NCBI GenBank assembly: GCA_020355945.1
Contig: CP070627.1
Coordinates: forward strand, 6,718,578 to 6,739,276
DNA length: 20,699 nt
Direction: 5' to 3'
Origin: Candidatus Aminicenantota bacterium
Lineage (GTDB): Bacteria; Acidobacteriota; Aminicenantia; UBA2199
The notes under the pieces were generated by a model. That model was not told where the DNA came from. It saw only the letters and a program-made list of their open reading frames with translations, and made no database searches. The translations under genes and the position numbers were made by a program. Each line of letters opens with the position of its first letter. Within the stretch, counting starts at the first letter, position 1. Positions 8,075 to 17,068 of the stretch are shown here, piece by piece.

Positions 8075-8143
8075 GGAGGGGCGGTAACGCCTGGCCTGTG
8101 TGTCCGCACAGGTCGTCGGGGTGCCTGCTACACCCCGGCCTCC
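8075..8143. other. GC-rich multi-hairpin element (candidate structured RNA or REP-like unit)
   Basis: GGAGG (8075-8079) pairs with CCTCC (8139-8143) and encloses three hairpins: GGCG-GTAA-CGCC (8080-8091, a GNRA tetraloop if read on the plus strand), CCTGTG/CACAGG (8095-8100 with 8107-8112) and CGGGGTG/CACCCCG (8117-8123 with 8131-8137, 7-nt loop). The element is far richer in GC than the DNA around it and fills most of the gap between the 97-aa gene and the methylase gene. A T-rich stretch follows on the plus strand only, so it is not an obvious terminator for the minus-strand operon. Confidence 0.6.
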
Positions 8144-8150
8144 TAAATTT

Positions 8151-8444
8151 TTATCTTTTAAATTTTCTTTTTATTTTTGCAATCTTCGCGAGATAATCAC
8201 CTTGTGTAACCTCCTGGTTGCTCATTAGCTTAATAAATTGCACTATTGTACTCGCTGCAGCCTGGAAATCATCTGCAGTATATCCAAAATTTTCCAAATC
8301 AACATCCGCAATCGGATCTGTACCGTCGGTCTCATAACCATTGGCAAAAAAATCCTTTTCTAACAAAATTCCTTTGCAGTAAAGATTCTCCAATGTACTG
8401 AGAAAATCTTCTACTGCAATCGCAAATTCTTGCTTCCTGCTCAT
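8151..8444 (-). CDS. Hypothetical 97-aa phage protein downstream of fibre gene
   Basis: I do not recognise this family. AGGAGG (8450-8455 on the complementary strand) lies 5 bases before the ATG, and the previous gene ends 12 bp upstream, so it is part of the tail operon. The protein is small, acidic through the middle (ETDGTDPIADVDLENFG) and ends in a basic Lys/Arg tail. It is predicted helical at both ends, with no signal peptide or membrane segment. Position after the fibre-like gene would suit a fibre assembly chaperone or a small structural accessory protein, but this is only a guess from context. Confidence 0.65.
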   Translation of the reverse strand: MSRKQEFAIAVEDFLSTLENLYCKGILLEKDFFANGYETDGTDPIADVDLENFGYTADDFQAAASTIVQFIKLMSNQEVTQGDYLAKIAKIKRKFKR

Positions 8445-8456
8445 ATTTTCCTCCTT

Positions 8457-9239
8457 TTAGACTAATCCACCCTCGAAAACATAACGTATAGTAAGAGTGG
8501 TGCCTGATTTATTTTCAATTTTCACTTCTTGTGAATCTATATACACATTTACACTGGAAACACCTTGATTGCATGAATAATATGTATTGGCTCCCGCATG
8601 CCTCATGACGCCACCACTGTTTAGCATATGGCATCCGATACTGTATATTGCACCTGCTTTATCATTTGTATACCCTACATTCTTGATTTTCAGGAATCCT
8701 ACCGCATCGTGGGGAATTCCTGTCGATTCTATCTCATTATTGGCAAGTACAACTTCTTTTCCACATTGCCACAATTGATGCGTTTTTATCTCGATGCCTT
8801 CGTTTTTATCAAGCAATATATATATATCATCCGTGAATGTCGATCCGACTAGTGCGTTTGATACAGATATTCTGATTAACCCGGAATGATCCATCCTGAT
8901 TAGGCTACCGCCATCATTGACTATGATTTTGTGGTCTTCATCTCCGCCAGAATAAAACATACCGTTTCCATATCCATTGTGTGCGACAAATATGAAATGC
9001 GAATTGTCTAAATCTAATATCTTTCCTGATGTAATACTGCTTTTTATTGGGGTGTCAAAATCCGGCTGAATATCTTTAAACTCATTCCCATCAAAGGCTC
9101 TTAGTATAAACTTCCCATTTTCATAAAACATTCGTACTTGATTGGTGCTTGGCTCTGAAGTATCACCAAAGCCAAGCCACAAAACAAACTGATTTAACCA
9201 GTCATAACTTATCGATTTTGGTTCTGTCAAATTTCCCAT
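8457..9239 (-). CDS. Tail fibre-like / receptor-binding candidate, 260 aa
   Basis: The start is set at ATG 9239 (MGNLTEP), which has AGGAGG four bases upstream; an upstream in-frame ATG at 9263 would overlap the previous gene and has no comparable RBS. The N-terminal part contains NQVRMFYENGKFILRAFDG, a pattern typical of the attachment region of phage fibre and virion surface proteins. The rest is Gly/Asn/Ser-rich with many short beta-strand-like stretches and no catalytic motif. Position at the distal end of the tail module, after the tip/hub-like protein, supports a fibre or receptor-binding role. Specific receptor and fold are unknown. C-terminal strands (VNVYIDSQEVKIENKSG) look like a beta-sandwich. 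Confidence 0.6.
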   Translation of the reverse strand: MGNLTEPKSISYDWLNQFVLWLGFGDTSEPSTNQVRMFYENGKFILRAFDGNEFKDIQPDFDTPIKSSITSGKILDLDNSHFIFVAHNGYGNGMFYSGGDEDHKIIVNDGGSLIRMDHSGLIRISVSNALVGSTFTDDIYILLDKNEGIEIKTHQLWQCGKEVVLANNEIESTGIPHDAVGFLKIKNVGYTNDKAGAIYSIGCHMLNSGGVMRHAGANTYYSCNQGVSSVNVYIDSQEVKIENKSGTTLTIRYVFEGGLV

Positions 9240-9247
9240 GTTTCCTC

Positions 9248-10693
9248 CTAATATTGAAACCATGCCAGGGGATTTTCCGGGTTCCCTTCCTCATATACCC
9301 AGGGATTCCTGGGGTCGCCCTCTGAATATACAGTAAATGTCTTTTTCTGTATTCCTGATATGTCATACCCTTCGAGAAATATAAAACTCGATTTCTTCTG
9401 GCTTTTTTCTCTAAGGACTTGAATCATCCTGTATTCATCAGGATGATAACTATCCCGATGTTTAAATTCAATCACATCACCCAGATCAACTTCCTGAATG
9501 TCTTTTAGCGGAATTTGGAAAGAATAAAATAATAAAGGATTCTCCCTTAAGAATTTATCTCTTAATCCAACATCATAGGATACTCTATCACTAATAAGAA
9601 ATTTTTGATTTAATTCTCCAATTTGGTTTGACCAATCAGTGGTTGCTTCAAGGTCCTGGGGTGTATAAATATATGACCCTGATTTTGGGTCAAAAGAGTA
9701 TCTCCTTGTCCATGCATTTTTGCAATATTCTACTTCTTTCCATTTCTGGCATCCTTTTATTTTTGATGGTTGTATGGTTTTGGTGGGGGTTTGGTTTCCC
9801 CACCGGATGCTTTTGACGTTGACTTTTCCCGCCCGGGTCAATATTGGTTTTGCATGATAGCTCTGGGAAAATGTTTTAAAAAGCTCTTCTATATTTACTT
9901 TATCGGTGATAAATAGAAGGTTTCCTGAATAATTCCTGTTTTCATATAATTCTATCATTTCTGTTAAATCTTCAATTTCAAGTCCTGTAAAGTTTTTGAT
10001 AAGGTATTCAAACATTTCGATTGGATTTTCGATTAGGTTTCCTTGATTTTCCGGGCCTTTTGCTGAGAAATAGATATAATTGTCTCCGCTTGTATATTCT
10101 ATGTAAGAAATATCATCTTGAATAGTGAGATTTATTTCTGACAAGATGTCCTCTTGATTTTCATTTTGGACTTTTGTTATGTCGGAGAGTGGGTTCCAGG
10201 CAGCGTGAAATGTATTGTCATCGATTCGGCGGGCGGTGTACCAACCTTCGGTTTCGTTTCCCAAAATTATATTTGAGTACTTCCCGGAGTTTCCCGTGGG
10301 AATGTCCTGGTAGTCATCCTGTTTGAGTGCTTTATTTATTGGTGCTTTTAATGGTGTAAATATATCCGCTTTTAATTTGAAGATTTTGTTTTCGCTTTTG
10401 GGTGGGGATGCAACCCAGCCGGTGAATAGAATTTCTTCCTGGAAGGTGCAATACTGGATTTTTTTTCCCAGGATTTGCTCATTTTCAAGTTTCTTTTCAA
10501 AGTACTTATCATGATCGTCCAGGTCTACTGTTATGGTCGTGTTTTCAATACTGCTGTCAAAGCTTAGAGCTCGGCTAAAATCCGGGGGACAACGCAGGCG
10601 GGGTTTGGATTGGTGATTCTGGAAGGGCAGGGCGCGAATACTATATTTTTCCGGGCCTGATGGCCAAAAAATCTCAACATAGTTGTGTATCAT
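9248..10693 (-). CDS. Tail tip / baseplate hub-like protein, 481 aa
   Basis: The ATG at 10693 (MIHNYVE) overlaps the stop of the previous gene as ATGA and is preceded by GGGAGG; the frame stays open upstream to an ATG at 10786, but that stretch lies inside the preceding gene. The protein is rich in beta-strand-like segments in its first 150 residues (for example KKIQYCTFQEEILFTGWVAS), as in hub and tail-tip proteins that follow the Dit gene. It has a middle helical segment (PIEMFEYLIKNFTGLEIEDLTEMI region) and a C-terminal part with GDVIEFKHR. No peptidase or lysozyme motif was recognised. In non-contractile tails the protein at this position closes the tail tube and anchors fibres. Assignment rests on position and general composition. 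Confidence 0.6.
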   Translation of the reverse strand: MIHNYVEIFWPSGPEKYSIRALPFQNHQSKPRLRCPPDFSRALSFDSSIENTTITVDLDDHDKYFEKKLENEQILGKKIQYCTFQEEILFTGWVASPPKSENKIFKLKADIFTPLKAPINKALKQDDYQDIPTGNSGKYSNIILGNETEGWYTARRIDDNTFHAAWNPLSDITKVQNENQEDILSEINLTIQDDISYIEYTSGDNYIYFSAKGPENQGNLIENPIEMFEYLIKNFTGLEIEDLTEMIELYENRNYSGNLLFITDKVNIEELFKTFSQSYHAKPILTRAGKVNVKSIRWGNQTPTKTIQPSKIKGCQKWKEVEYCKNAWTRRYSFDPKSGSYIYTPQDLEATTDWSNQIGELNQKFLISDRVSYDVGLRDKFLRENPLLFYSFQIPLKDIQEVDLGDVIEFKHRDSYHPDEYRMIQVLREKSQKKSSFIFLEGYDISGIQKKTFTVYSEGDPRNPWVYEEGNPENPLAWFQY

Positions 10694-11454
10694 ATGGCGT
10701 CCTCCCAGAATCGAATTGAAAATATGTCGGTTCCCTTTTTTCTTTTTGCATCTATTGAATCGTCGGGGATTATTCCATAATGACACTTCGCTCCCTGGAA
10801 AGAAGGTATCCAGATTTTCTTTCCGGGGCGAATGAGATCGAAAAATGTTTCATAGAATTGGTTGTCGATATCGTTGAAGGTAATACGGAATTTTCGACTT
10901 TCCGGTGCTGGCGGTTCTCCTTCGTCCGGGTCCGGGGTTTCATAATTAATTCCATAATCTGTGGTGTCTGTTAATTTCAAAACTTCAAATTTATCCTCAT
11001 ATCCCCAGCTATAATTATGTGGGAACTGGAATGCTTTTTTAGCCAGATAAACATATCCAATTTGTATAGGACTGTTACTGGAGATGTACAATTGTAGATA
11101 CTTATAAGTTTGTTGAATATCGTTGGTTATTAAGTGGGTGTTTTTTGGGGCATATGGTATGGTTTTTTCGATTTCTATAGATTCAGGGCTGAAGCTATCA
11201 TCGGTGCAAAATCTAAATTTTATTTCAACGGTTTCCGGGAAGTTGTGATTGACAAGGGATATGCCTTGTATTAATTCGTATTGTTTCAATGTCATATTTA
11301 TAGTTATGGTGGATTCTATACTTTTGTATAAAAGAGTTGGGTCTTTTTCAAAAGCATTCCCGATTTCATTGCCTTCTGCTTCCGAGCTGGCGGCAAACCC
11401 TTGCGGAATGATTCGACCCAGTAAAAATCCTCCATTTTCCGGTCTCATGGTCAT
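10690..11454 (-). CDS. Distal-tail-position (Dit-like) structural protein, 254 aa
   Basis: The ATG overlaps the tape measure stop (ATGA, 11451-11454) with AGAGGAG just upstream, so translation is probably coupled. The first half has a beta-sandwich pattern resembling discoidin/jelly-roll domains (SIESTITINMTLKQYELIQG and following strands). The second half, after an acidic Pro-rich linker (PDPDEGEPPAPES, about 174-186), has RKFRITFNDIDNQFYETFF and ends in FSIRFWEDAI. In long-tailed phages the gene directly after the tape measure usually encodes the distal tail protein, which forms the ring joining tube and tip. A carbohydrate-binding contribution is possible. Function is inferred from position; sequence family not recognised with certainty. 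Confidence 0.6.
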   Translation of the reverse strand: MTMRPENGGFLLGRIIPQGFAASSEAEGNEIGNAFEKDPTLLYKSIESTITINMTLKQYELIQGISLVNHNFPETVEIKFRFCTDDSFSPESIEIEKTIPYAPKNTHLITNDIQQTYKYLQLYISSNSPIQIGYVYLAKKAFQFPHNYSWGYEDKFEVLKLTDTTDYGINYETPDPDEGEPPAPESRKFRITFNDIDNQFYETFFDLIRPGKKIWIPSFQGAKCHYGIIPDDSIDAKRKKGTDIFSIRFWEDAI

Positions 11455-14400
11455 TTAAACTCCTCTAGTTTTCTTGCTACGGCATCAGCGATTTTTTCAC
11501 CGATTCCCCGGAAGTTATCATTTATCATTTCTGCAAAAACTTGCTGCATTTTTTCCGGGTCGTTTTCATTATTGTTGTCTGAATCTGAATCGATATTGAT
11601 CTCTATGTTTTCTATTTTCATGTTTATGTTGATCTGGATTTTCTTTTCACCTGTCTCGGTTTGCCCGGGGACATAGACAGGGGCGAGTCCGTCATTGAGT
11701 TGGATTTCGACATCCCTATCATCGATGTCATCAAGACGGATTTCTTCAGGTGGAGTAAAGAAATCCTGCAGGGTTTGTCTGGGAATTTCAAATGGGGTGA
11801 GTGGGGTAGAATCGCTTCCGACTTTAGGGAAGCCTTGTTTCATCAACTGTGTTTCTTCTTTTGAGAAAATCCGTACTAATTCCCCGGATTCCACATAGAG
11901 TGGGAAACTATCGTTCGGAAAGCCAGGGGGGACCTGGAACCAGCCGCCCATTGAAAAACCAGGATTCATTTCTCCACTTCCTTGATAATACCCTGATTGG
12001 ACTTTTTCAAGTTCCTTCCGAATGAATTCCAGGAAGCTTCCATATTCCCGTTTGAATTCATCCAGTATTCCACCTTCAAGTCTTTTAATATCTATGAGAA
12101 AGCGCCTCATGTTGTCTTCATCCTGGACGATGGTTTGCCAGTTTGATGCCCAAAGATTTTTCATTGTGATGAATTCAGCAGTCATGGCTTCTTTTTCTTC
12201 CTGGCTATACACACCGTAATTTGATCCAATTCCACCGAATTCCAGTTCACCGTACAATTCAAGCAATTCCCGGAAATTCAAGATAAGGTTTTCTGATGAT
12301 AGATTCATTTCACTCATTACAAATTGGAATTTTTCTTCCATTGTAGTGAGTGAATTGGGAATTTCTATCCCTATTTTTTCTGCCACTTTTTCCAGGACGG
12401 AAACCCAGTGGTTTTGAGTGTCTTCCGCCATTTCAAACATAGCCCTGGAGTATTCTTCCTCAAGGTAGGAAAGTTTTTCCGGTAATTCTACGAATTCCGT
12501 TTTTACATTTTGAAGTTCTAATTTCCAGGCTATTGTATCAGTGACTATCGAGTGGCCGATCATAATGTCATCATAAAACCGCTCGAAATCACCCACTTGA
12601 TTCTTCAAGTAACCGAATTGGTCATGTATTGTATCCAGTTGACCTGACCAGTGCCCGGTATACCTGGATACAGAGGACAATGCCGAGTTGGTGGCGGATT
12701 CAAAGTCTCCCAGTGCTTCGGGGATATGGACGCCTAAGCCCAATGCGATTCGGTCGAGGCTGGTAACGATTCGGTCGAAGCCTTCGAGAATCAATTGATT
12801 TTCGGTCTTCATATCTTCACTGATTAGACCGGCTTCGATACCCTGGTTGATGAGGGCTTGTGTTGATTCGTCTACCTGGTAGTTGTATTGCTGCTGCAGG
12901 AACGCCAGCCTTTCCAGCATGGGCTGCATGATTTGCAGGGCCTCGCCAGCGGTGAAGCCTTGTGATATCAATGAGCTATAGGCGTCATTTGCTGCCAACT
13001 GGAAATTCGTATATTGTTCTTGCGACAACCGGATATTGTTGGACAGTCCGATCAGGGAATCGCCAACTCCCTTGACACCGTCCACCAATGCCTGGTTGTT
13101 TTTGACTTTTTCTTCAAAGGCCACCCATTCGTCAAGCACCCCGATCCTGACATCGCTGAAGGCCGCTTCCAGGTATTGTTTGTACCCTTCAATGGCTATT
13201 TTTTTGTTGCTCTCTATATATTCCTGGATTTCCTTGATTTTCAGGCCGAACTCTTCGGCCAGGAGGATCAGGCCAGTCATTTCGTGTCCGCCTTCCAGGC
13301 CGAGTTCATGCGCGGCTTTTGCCATTTCTGCAAAAGCTGCGCCGAAGTTTCGGGCGGTTTCTTCAGCGGTGACATTTGCCCACTCAAAAACAGCAATAAT
13401 TTCGCGGGTTTTGTTGATGAACTGGCTAAAATTGCTCACTGTTATTTGAGTACTTCTGATTATTTCAGGCAAGAGCATATTGAAGGCGCGTTCAGCGCTT
13501 CCTGCACCGCCTAGCTGTTTGGCTAATTCTTCAATCTTTTCCGCCCAGTCCCCGGTGACACCTGAAAGCCCGGACAACCTCCTTTCAGCGGCTTCGAATT
13601 CACCGGATTTCCCGGCGATTATAGAAATTAAGCTGCTGAAAGCCTGAGCAATCCCCTGTATAATTCCTGCTGGATTTTTTGATGCTATACCAGTAAAGAC
13701 ATTAACTAATCCCTCCCCGAAATTAAACCATTTTTCCGTATTCTCATCAATGCGCAGACCTAGAGAGGAGAGCGCTTTTTCTACAGACCCCAAAATGTTA
13801 CCGGTCCACTGGGCCACATCCCCGGCATTTTTAAAATCAGGTATCCATTTTTTTATTGCTTCAGATGTACCCTCTACAGCATTTTCAACACCGGATATTG
13901 TCAAGCCCATCATCTCCCACGCCTTCATGAGCAATGGGAAATTATTTGTTGCAATACCAACCATTATTAAAGATTGGGCGTATAATGCGTCTTTATTATC
14001 ATATATAGCGGCCGTAAAAGGAAATAAACTTGAAAGGGCTTTATTTATTCCGTTTTCATACTCACCTATTGAAACGATCTGTTTATTATATTCACCATAG
14101 CCCAGCACCAACTCTTCACGAACTTTTTCAAGTGCATTCTTTTCTTCCGGGAGAGCTGTTTTCCACAGCTCATCAATTTTATCGACCCACTTTTTAAGAG
14201 TGTCCACATTGGCGATTATTTGTGTTTTATATTGTGGATATAAGGAAAGCAGGTCTTTGATGGTTTTAGATTGTTCTTCGTATCCCTGCTTTGTAAGAAT
14301 CTCCATGGATTTTGCCAGTTCATCAAATGCTTTTCGCTGCTCTGCAATTACCTTTTGATTTTCTTTATATTGGTTTTGAAGTTCTAATAGTCTGCTTTTC

Positions 14401-16313
14401 TGTTGTTTTGTTATAATACCCTGCTTAATTAGTGAATCTAGTTCAACTTGCGTATAATCACCTACGGTTTTAGCCAGATCTTTGAAGACCTGTTGGTTTT
14501 CTTCCAATGAAATGCTTAACTTACCGGCACTGGTACCGGCATTTTTTAACTGTTCTTGATATTTTATCCAGGCGTCAGTTCCCTGTAATGCATTCCATAT
14601 GCGTCTCTGTTTTGCAAGGAGAGAATCACTTGCATCGGCAAAAGAATCTGCTCTTTTCTTTATTTCCCGAAACGTATTCTCGTATTCCGCACCCGCTTGA
14701 CGAAAATCATTGATTGCCAGGGTTAATTTGCTTACCTCTCCTTCATACTTTCTTGTAGAATCAATAATTTGAGCCATTTCCCGTTCATGGAATCTTGATA
14801 TTTCATCAAACAAATGCGCTAATGCCCTACCTACCAGCTCAGCCCCTATCAATGCGACAGATATCTTGATTGATGGTGGGATAGCTTTTAATTTAGCACC
14901 GAGTTCTCCAGCTACTCCTGTTGCTGTCCTGAAAGACCCCTTTAGGGAGTCCATGGTACTTAATCCATATTTTTTCAGGTTAACAAATCCGACAACAAAT
15001 TGATTTATTACTCCTGTGCCTGCACTAAACGCTTTAAAAACAGCATTTATCTTACTTAAAGCAAAATATGTAAGCCACACTTTTCCGGCAATGATAATGA
15101 CATCCTTGAATTGCCCTATAACTCCGATAACAGTTCTAAGGCCACTGATAGCACCTTCCACAAAATTTGAAATATTTTCACTATTCTTAGATATCCAATC
15201 GGCTACATCCTTTAGGAGTGGAAGAATATTCTGGATAAAGATGGCCTGCAGTTTGTTTTTCATTGTTTCCCAGGCACCCTGGAAGGACTCTTTGTATTTT
15301 TCAAACTGTGCCAGGTTATTGCCCTGGACATTATGGTGTTTTTCCAGTTCGTCAGTAAAATTTTTCAGATTATTCCTGGTTAGCTGGAATATACCATTGA
15401 GTGCGTCGACACGGCCAAAAAGTTTGGCCATGTCGCCGTCACCCTGCTTGACCTTTTGTACCAGATCAGCCAGCCAGTTGCTGAAACCCATGGCTTTCAC
15501 GCCAGCCATACTGAAATTAATTCCCAACCTTTCCGCTTCTTTTGCAGCCTCTTCAGAAGGTTTTATTATTTCAGAGAGTATCCCTCGCAGCGAAGTCACG
15601 GTTTCATTTGTGTTACCTGAGATTTGAGTCATTACAGCAATCGAAGCATTCAATTCTTCTATAGATAGTCCTGCCTCTTTTGCGATCGGGACAACCCTGC
15701 CCATGGCATGAGCAAGTTCGGGTGCTGTAGTGATACCGCCCTTGATGGTTTGCCAGAGGACGTCATATATGTGAGACAGACCTCCGGCTGCCTCGCCGTA
15801 GGCGTTGAGGTAGACGGTGCCTACGGAAACGGCATCGCGCAAAGCCACCTGGCCGCCCTGGGCGAATTTAGCGGCTTCGCCAATATTTTTCAATGCGCTT
15901 TCAGCATCCTGGCCGCTGGATATCATTTGATAGGTTCCCCTGGCGATGTTGGTGGCATCGCCCAGGGCACCGGACATGTTTAGGATTTCTTCCTGCATCC
16001 CGGCGACATTTGTCTTTGTTTCGTCAAGAAGGGTGCGTACCTGGGTGAATTCACTCTCAAACAGGATAGTATCCTGAACAAGGTTTCTCACTGCCCCTGA
16101 CAGTGTTGTTACCAGTAGTGTCGTTGATGCAATTATACCGGCAGTTTTTCCTATCTGTTTAAATGTCTCCCAAAGCCCCTTTTTAGCCTTTTCAAAGTGC
16201 CCGGTTATTTTTTGAGTCGCTCTCCCTATTTTTCCTTCAACTTTATCGATGACTATCGACCCATCATCTGTGATTTTTACCCTGATGTTAATCGTGTCAA
16301 CGTTTTCACTCAT
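11451..16313 (-). CDS. Phage tail tape measure protein (TP901/PhageMin_Tail type)
   Basis: At 1620 aa this is the longest gene in the window. Residues about 85-300 match the TP901-type tape measure core, with segments such as FESEFTQVRTLL, LGDATNIARGTYQMISSGQD and TTAPELAHAMGRVVPIAKEAGLSIEELNASI. Hydrophobic stretches occur at about 58-76 and near 390-425 (VIGVIGQFKDVIIIAGKVWL), and long helical regions with coiled-coil character follow. Near the C-terminus the motif GGW...PPGFPNDSFPLYVESGELV is the usual late tape-measure segment, then an acidic Asp/Asn run. The protein spans the tail lumen, sets tail length and assists DNA delivery; at about 1.5 angstrom per residue, the tail would be near 240 nm. 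It overlaps T upstream by 8 bp. Confidence 0.95.
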   Translation of the reverse strand: MSENVDTINIRVKITDDGSIVIDKVEGKIGRATQKITGHFEKAKKGLWETFKQIGKTAGIIASTTLLVTTLSGAVRNLVQDTILFESEFTQVRTLLDETKTNVAGMQEEILNMSGALGDATNIARGTYQMISSGQDAESALKNIGEAAKFAQGGQVALRDAVSVGTVYLNAYGEAAGGLSHIYDVLWQTIKGGITTAPELAHAMGRVVPIAKEAGLSIEELNASIAVMTQISGNTNETVTSLRGILSEIIKPSEEAAKEAERLGINFSMAGVKAMGFSNWLADLVQKVKQGDGDMAKLFGRVDALNGIFQLTRNNLKNFTDELEKHHNVQGNNLAQFEKYKESFQGAWETMKNKLQAIFIQNILPLLKDVADWISKNSENISNFVEGAISGLRTVIGVIGQFKDVIIIAGKVWLTYFALSKINAVFKAFSAGTGVINQFVVGFVNLKKYGLSTMDSLKGSFRTATGVAGELGAKLKAIPPSIKISVALIGAELVGRALAHLFDEISRFHEREMAQIIDSTRKYEGEVSKLTLAINDFRQAGAEYENTFREIKKRADSFADASDSLLAKQRRIWNALQGTDAWIKYQEQLKNAGTSAGKLSISLEENQQVFKDLAKTVGDYTQVELDSLIKQGIITKQQKSRLLELQNQYKENQKVIAEQRKAFDELAKSMEILTKQGYEEQSKTIKDLLSLYPQYKTQIIANVDTLKKWVDKIDELWKTALPEEKNALEKVREELVLGYGEYNKQIVSIGEYENGINKALSSLFPFTAAIYDNKDALYAQSLIMVGIATNNFPLLMKAWEMMGLTISGVENAVEGTSEAIKKWIPDFKNAGDVAQWTGNILGSVEKALSSLGLRIDENTEKWFNFGEGLVNVFTGIASKNPAGIIQGIAQAFSSLISIIAGKSGEFEAAERRLSGLSGVTGDWAEKIEELAKQLGGAGSAERAFNMLLPEIIRSTQITVSNFSQFINKTREIIAVFEWANVTAEETARNFGAAFAEMAKAAHELGLEGGHEMTGLILLAEEFGLKIKEIQEYIESNKKIAIEGYKQYLEAAFSDVRIGVLDEWVAFEEKVKNNQALVDGVKGVGDSLIGLSNNIRLSQEQYTNFQLAANDAYSSLISQGFTAGEALQIMQPMLERLAFLQQQYNYQVDESTQALINQGIEAGLISEDMKTENQLILEGFDRIVTSLDRIALGLGVHIPEALGDFESATNSALSSVSRYTGHWSGQLDTIHDQFGYLKNQVGDFERFYDDIMIGHSIVTDTIAWKLELQNVKTEFVELPEKLSYLEEEYSRAMFEMAEDTQNHWVSVLEKVAEKIGIEIPNSLTTMEEKFQFVMSEMNLSSENLILNFRELLELYGELEFGGIGSNYGVYSQEEKEAMTAEFITMKNLWASNWQTIVQDEDNMRRFLIDIKRLEGGILDEFKREYGSFLEFIRKELEKVQSGYYQGSGEMNPGFSMGGWFQVPPGFPNDSFPLYVESGELVRIFSKEETQLMKQGFPKVGSDSTPLTPFEIPRQTLQDFFTPPEEIRLDDIDDRDVEIQLNDGLAPVYVPGQTETGEKKIQININMKIENIEINIDSDSDNNNENDPEKMQQVFAEMINDNFRGIGEKIADAVARKLEEFK

Positions 16314-16620
16314 TCTTATCTTTCTTCACATATATTTCCTTGAAAATCACTTGCATCTTTTCCAATTCCCATAAAAGGTTTTCAACCCCGATTTTTTCAA
16401 AGAAATTGGCAATGTCAGCGACATTAAGTGCATAAGGCCTTCCATAATCAACCATAACCAAACCTTTAACTTTATCCCACAATTTTATGCTGTAACGGTT
16501 TTCATCAGATAGCTCCGGTTCTATGAGGTGTTCAGGGACACTGCCAATTTCTTCATACAATTGTCCTATTTGTTCCGGGGTGAGTCTTTCGGGACTTCTT
16601 TGGAACCGGAGCCAGGCTTT
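16306..16620 (-). CDS. Tail assembly chaperone T segment, made as G-T fusion by -1 frameshift
   Basis: This frame is open from just after a TGA at 16645-16647 down to its TGA at 16306-16308 and contains no ATG near its 5' end; only a TTG at 16560 could start it, and it lacks a convincing RBS. Read from the slippery site, the protein continues as KAWLRFQRSPERLTPEQIG and then LYEEIGSVPEH, a coherent helical sequence, so I treat it as the C-terminal 104 residues of a 250-aa G-T fusion. In lambda-type phages G and G-T bind the tape measure and recruit tube subunits. The T end overlaps the tape measure start by 8 bp. The residues upstream of the TTG look like real coding sequence, which favours the frameshift over TTG initiation. 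Confidence 0.78.
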   Translation of the reverse strand, partial: KAWLRFQRSPERLTPEQIGQLYEEIGSVPEHLIEPELSDENRYSIKLWDKVKGLVMVDYGRPYALNVADIANFFEKIGVENLLWELEKMQVIFKEIYVKKDKNE

Positions 16621-17057
16621 AAATTTTCTGTCTCCTTTTCTTTTTCAGCGTTTATGAAATCTTGAAGTTCTCTTGCCTGGATTGTAAGAAAATTGCAAAA
16701 GTCACTATGAGCAAATTGTGCTAACAACTCCTTTACATCATTATTGAAGACCAGATCCTTTTCCGGGTCCCCTTCAAAATTCAACTTTACTTTAGGCACA
16801 ACCAATCTTTGCAAATCTTTGACTTTTGCCTTCATGTTGACTACCACTACATTTATCAGTTGTTTACGGAGTTTTTCGGTGCTAAATTCATATTCTTTTT
16901 GGTGTTTCACAAAGACTGTTGTCTTTGATTTGTTCATCATCTTTTGATGCATGTCATCATCAAGATATCGTATCTCTACCTGGATAGGTTTTTCTACATA
17001 TTCATCATATTCAACCCATTTTGTATTTTCATCAAGATTATAGGAAAATTGTGTCAT
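16566..17057 (-). CDS. Tail assembly chaperone G
   Basis: This 163-aa protein is encoded just upstream of the tape measure gene, where tail assembly chaperones lie. AGGAGG sits 6 bases before the ATG. The N-terminal part is an alpha/beta-looking domain (PIQVEIRYLDDDMHQKM, 26-42); a helical middle follows (VFNNDVKELLAQFAHSDF) and a charged, low-complexity tail after residue 135. The slippery heptamer overlaps codons 145-146, leaving only 17 residues beyond it in the unshifted product. It probably binds the tape measure and keeps it soluble during tail assembly. Sequence similarity to known G families cannot be judged by eye; the call rests on position and the frameshift. Confidence 0.75.
   Translation of the reverse strand: MTQFSYNLDENTKWVEYDEYVEKPIQVEIRYLDDDMHQKMMNKSKTTVFVKHQKEYEFSTEKLRKQLINVVVVNMKAKVKDLQRLVVPKVKLNFEGDPEKDLVFNNDVKELLAQFAHSDFCNFLTIQARELQDFINAEKEKETENLKPGSGSKEVPKDSPRNK
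16620..16626 (-). promoter_or_regulatory. -1 programmed frameshift slippery heptamer (A AAT TTA)
   Basis: On the minus strand the G reading frame is GAA AAT TTA AAG, giving a perfect X XXY YYZ heptamer AAATTTA. The -1 frame then leads straight into T. A possible stimulator follows: TCCGG about nine bases downstream can pair with CCGGA near the end of G, a weak five-pair stem. The site is 54 bases before the end of the G coding region. Confidence 0.8.
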
Positions 17058-17068
17058 AATTATCCTCC

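Noticed and set aside
8075..9239. Diversity-generating retroelement near the fibre gene
   Set aside because: No reverse transcriptase and no adenine-variable repeat pair were found; the hairpin element has no similarity to the fibre gene end.
13014..13514. Open plus-strand frame of 166 codons
   Set aside because: Also opposite the tape measure coding sequence; its Phe/Cys-rich composition is typical of a complementary-strand shadow.
15016..15627. Open plus-strand frame of 203 codons
   Set aside because: It lies wholly inside the tape measure gene on the other strand, has no RBS and no recognisable domain; shadow frame.
16306..16560. T as a separate gene starting at TTG 16560
   Set aside because: The frame is open and protein-like upstream of the TTG, no good RBS precedes it, and a perfect slippery heptamer links it to G.
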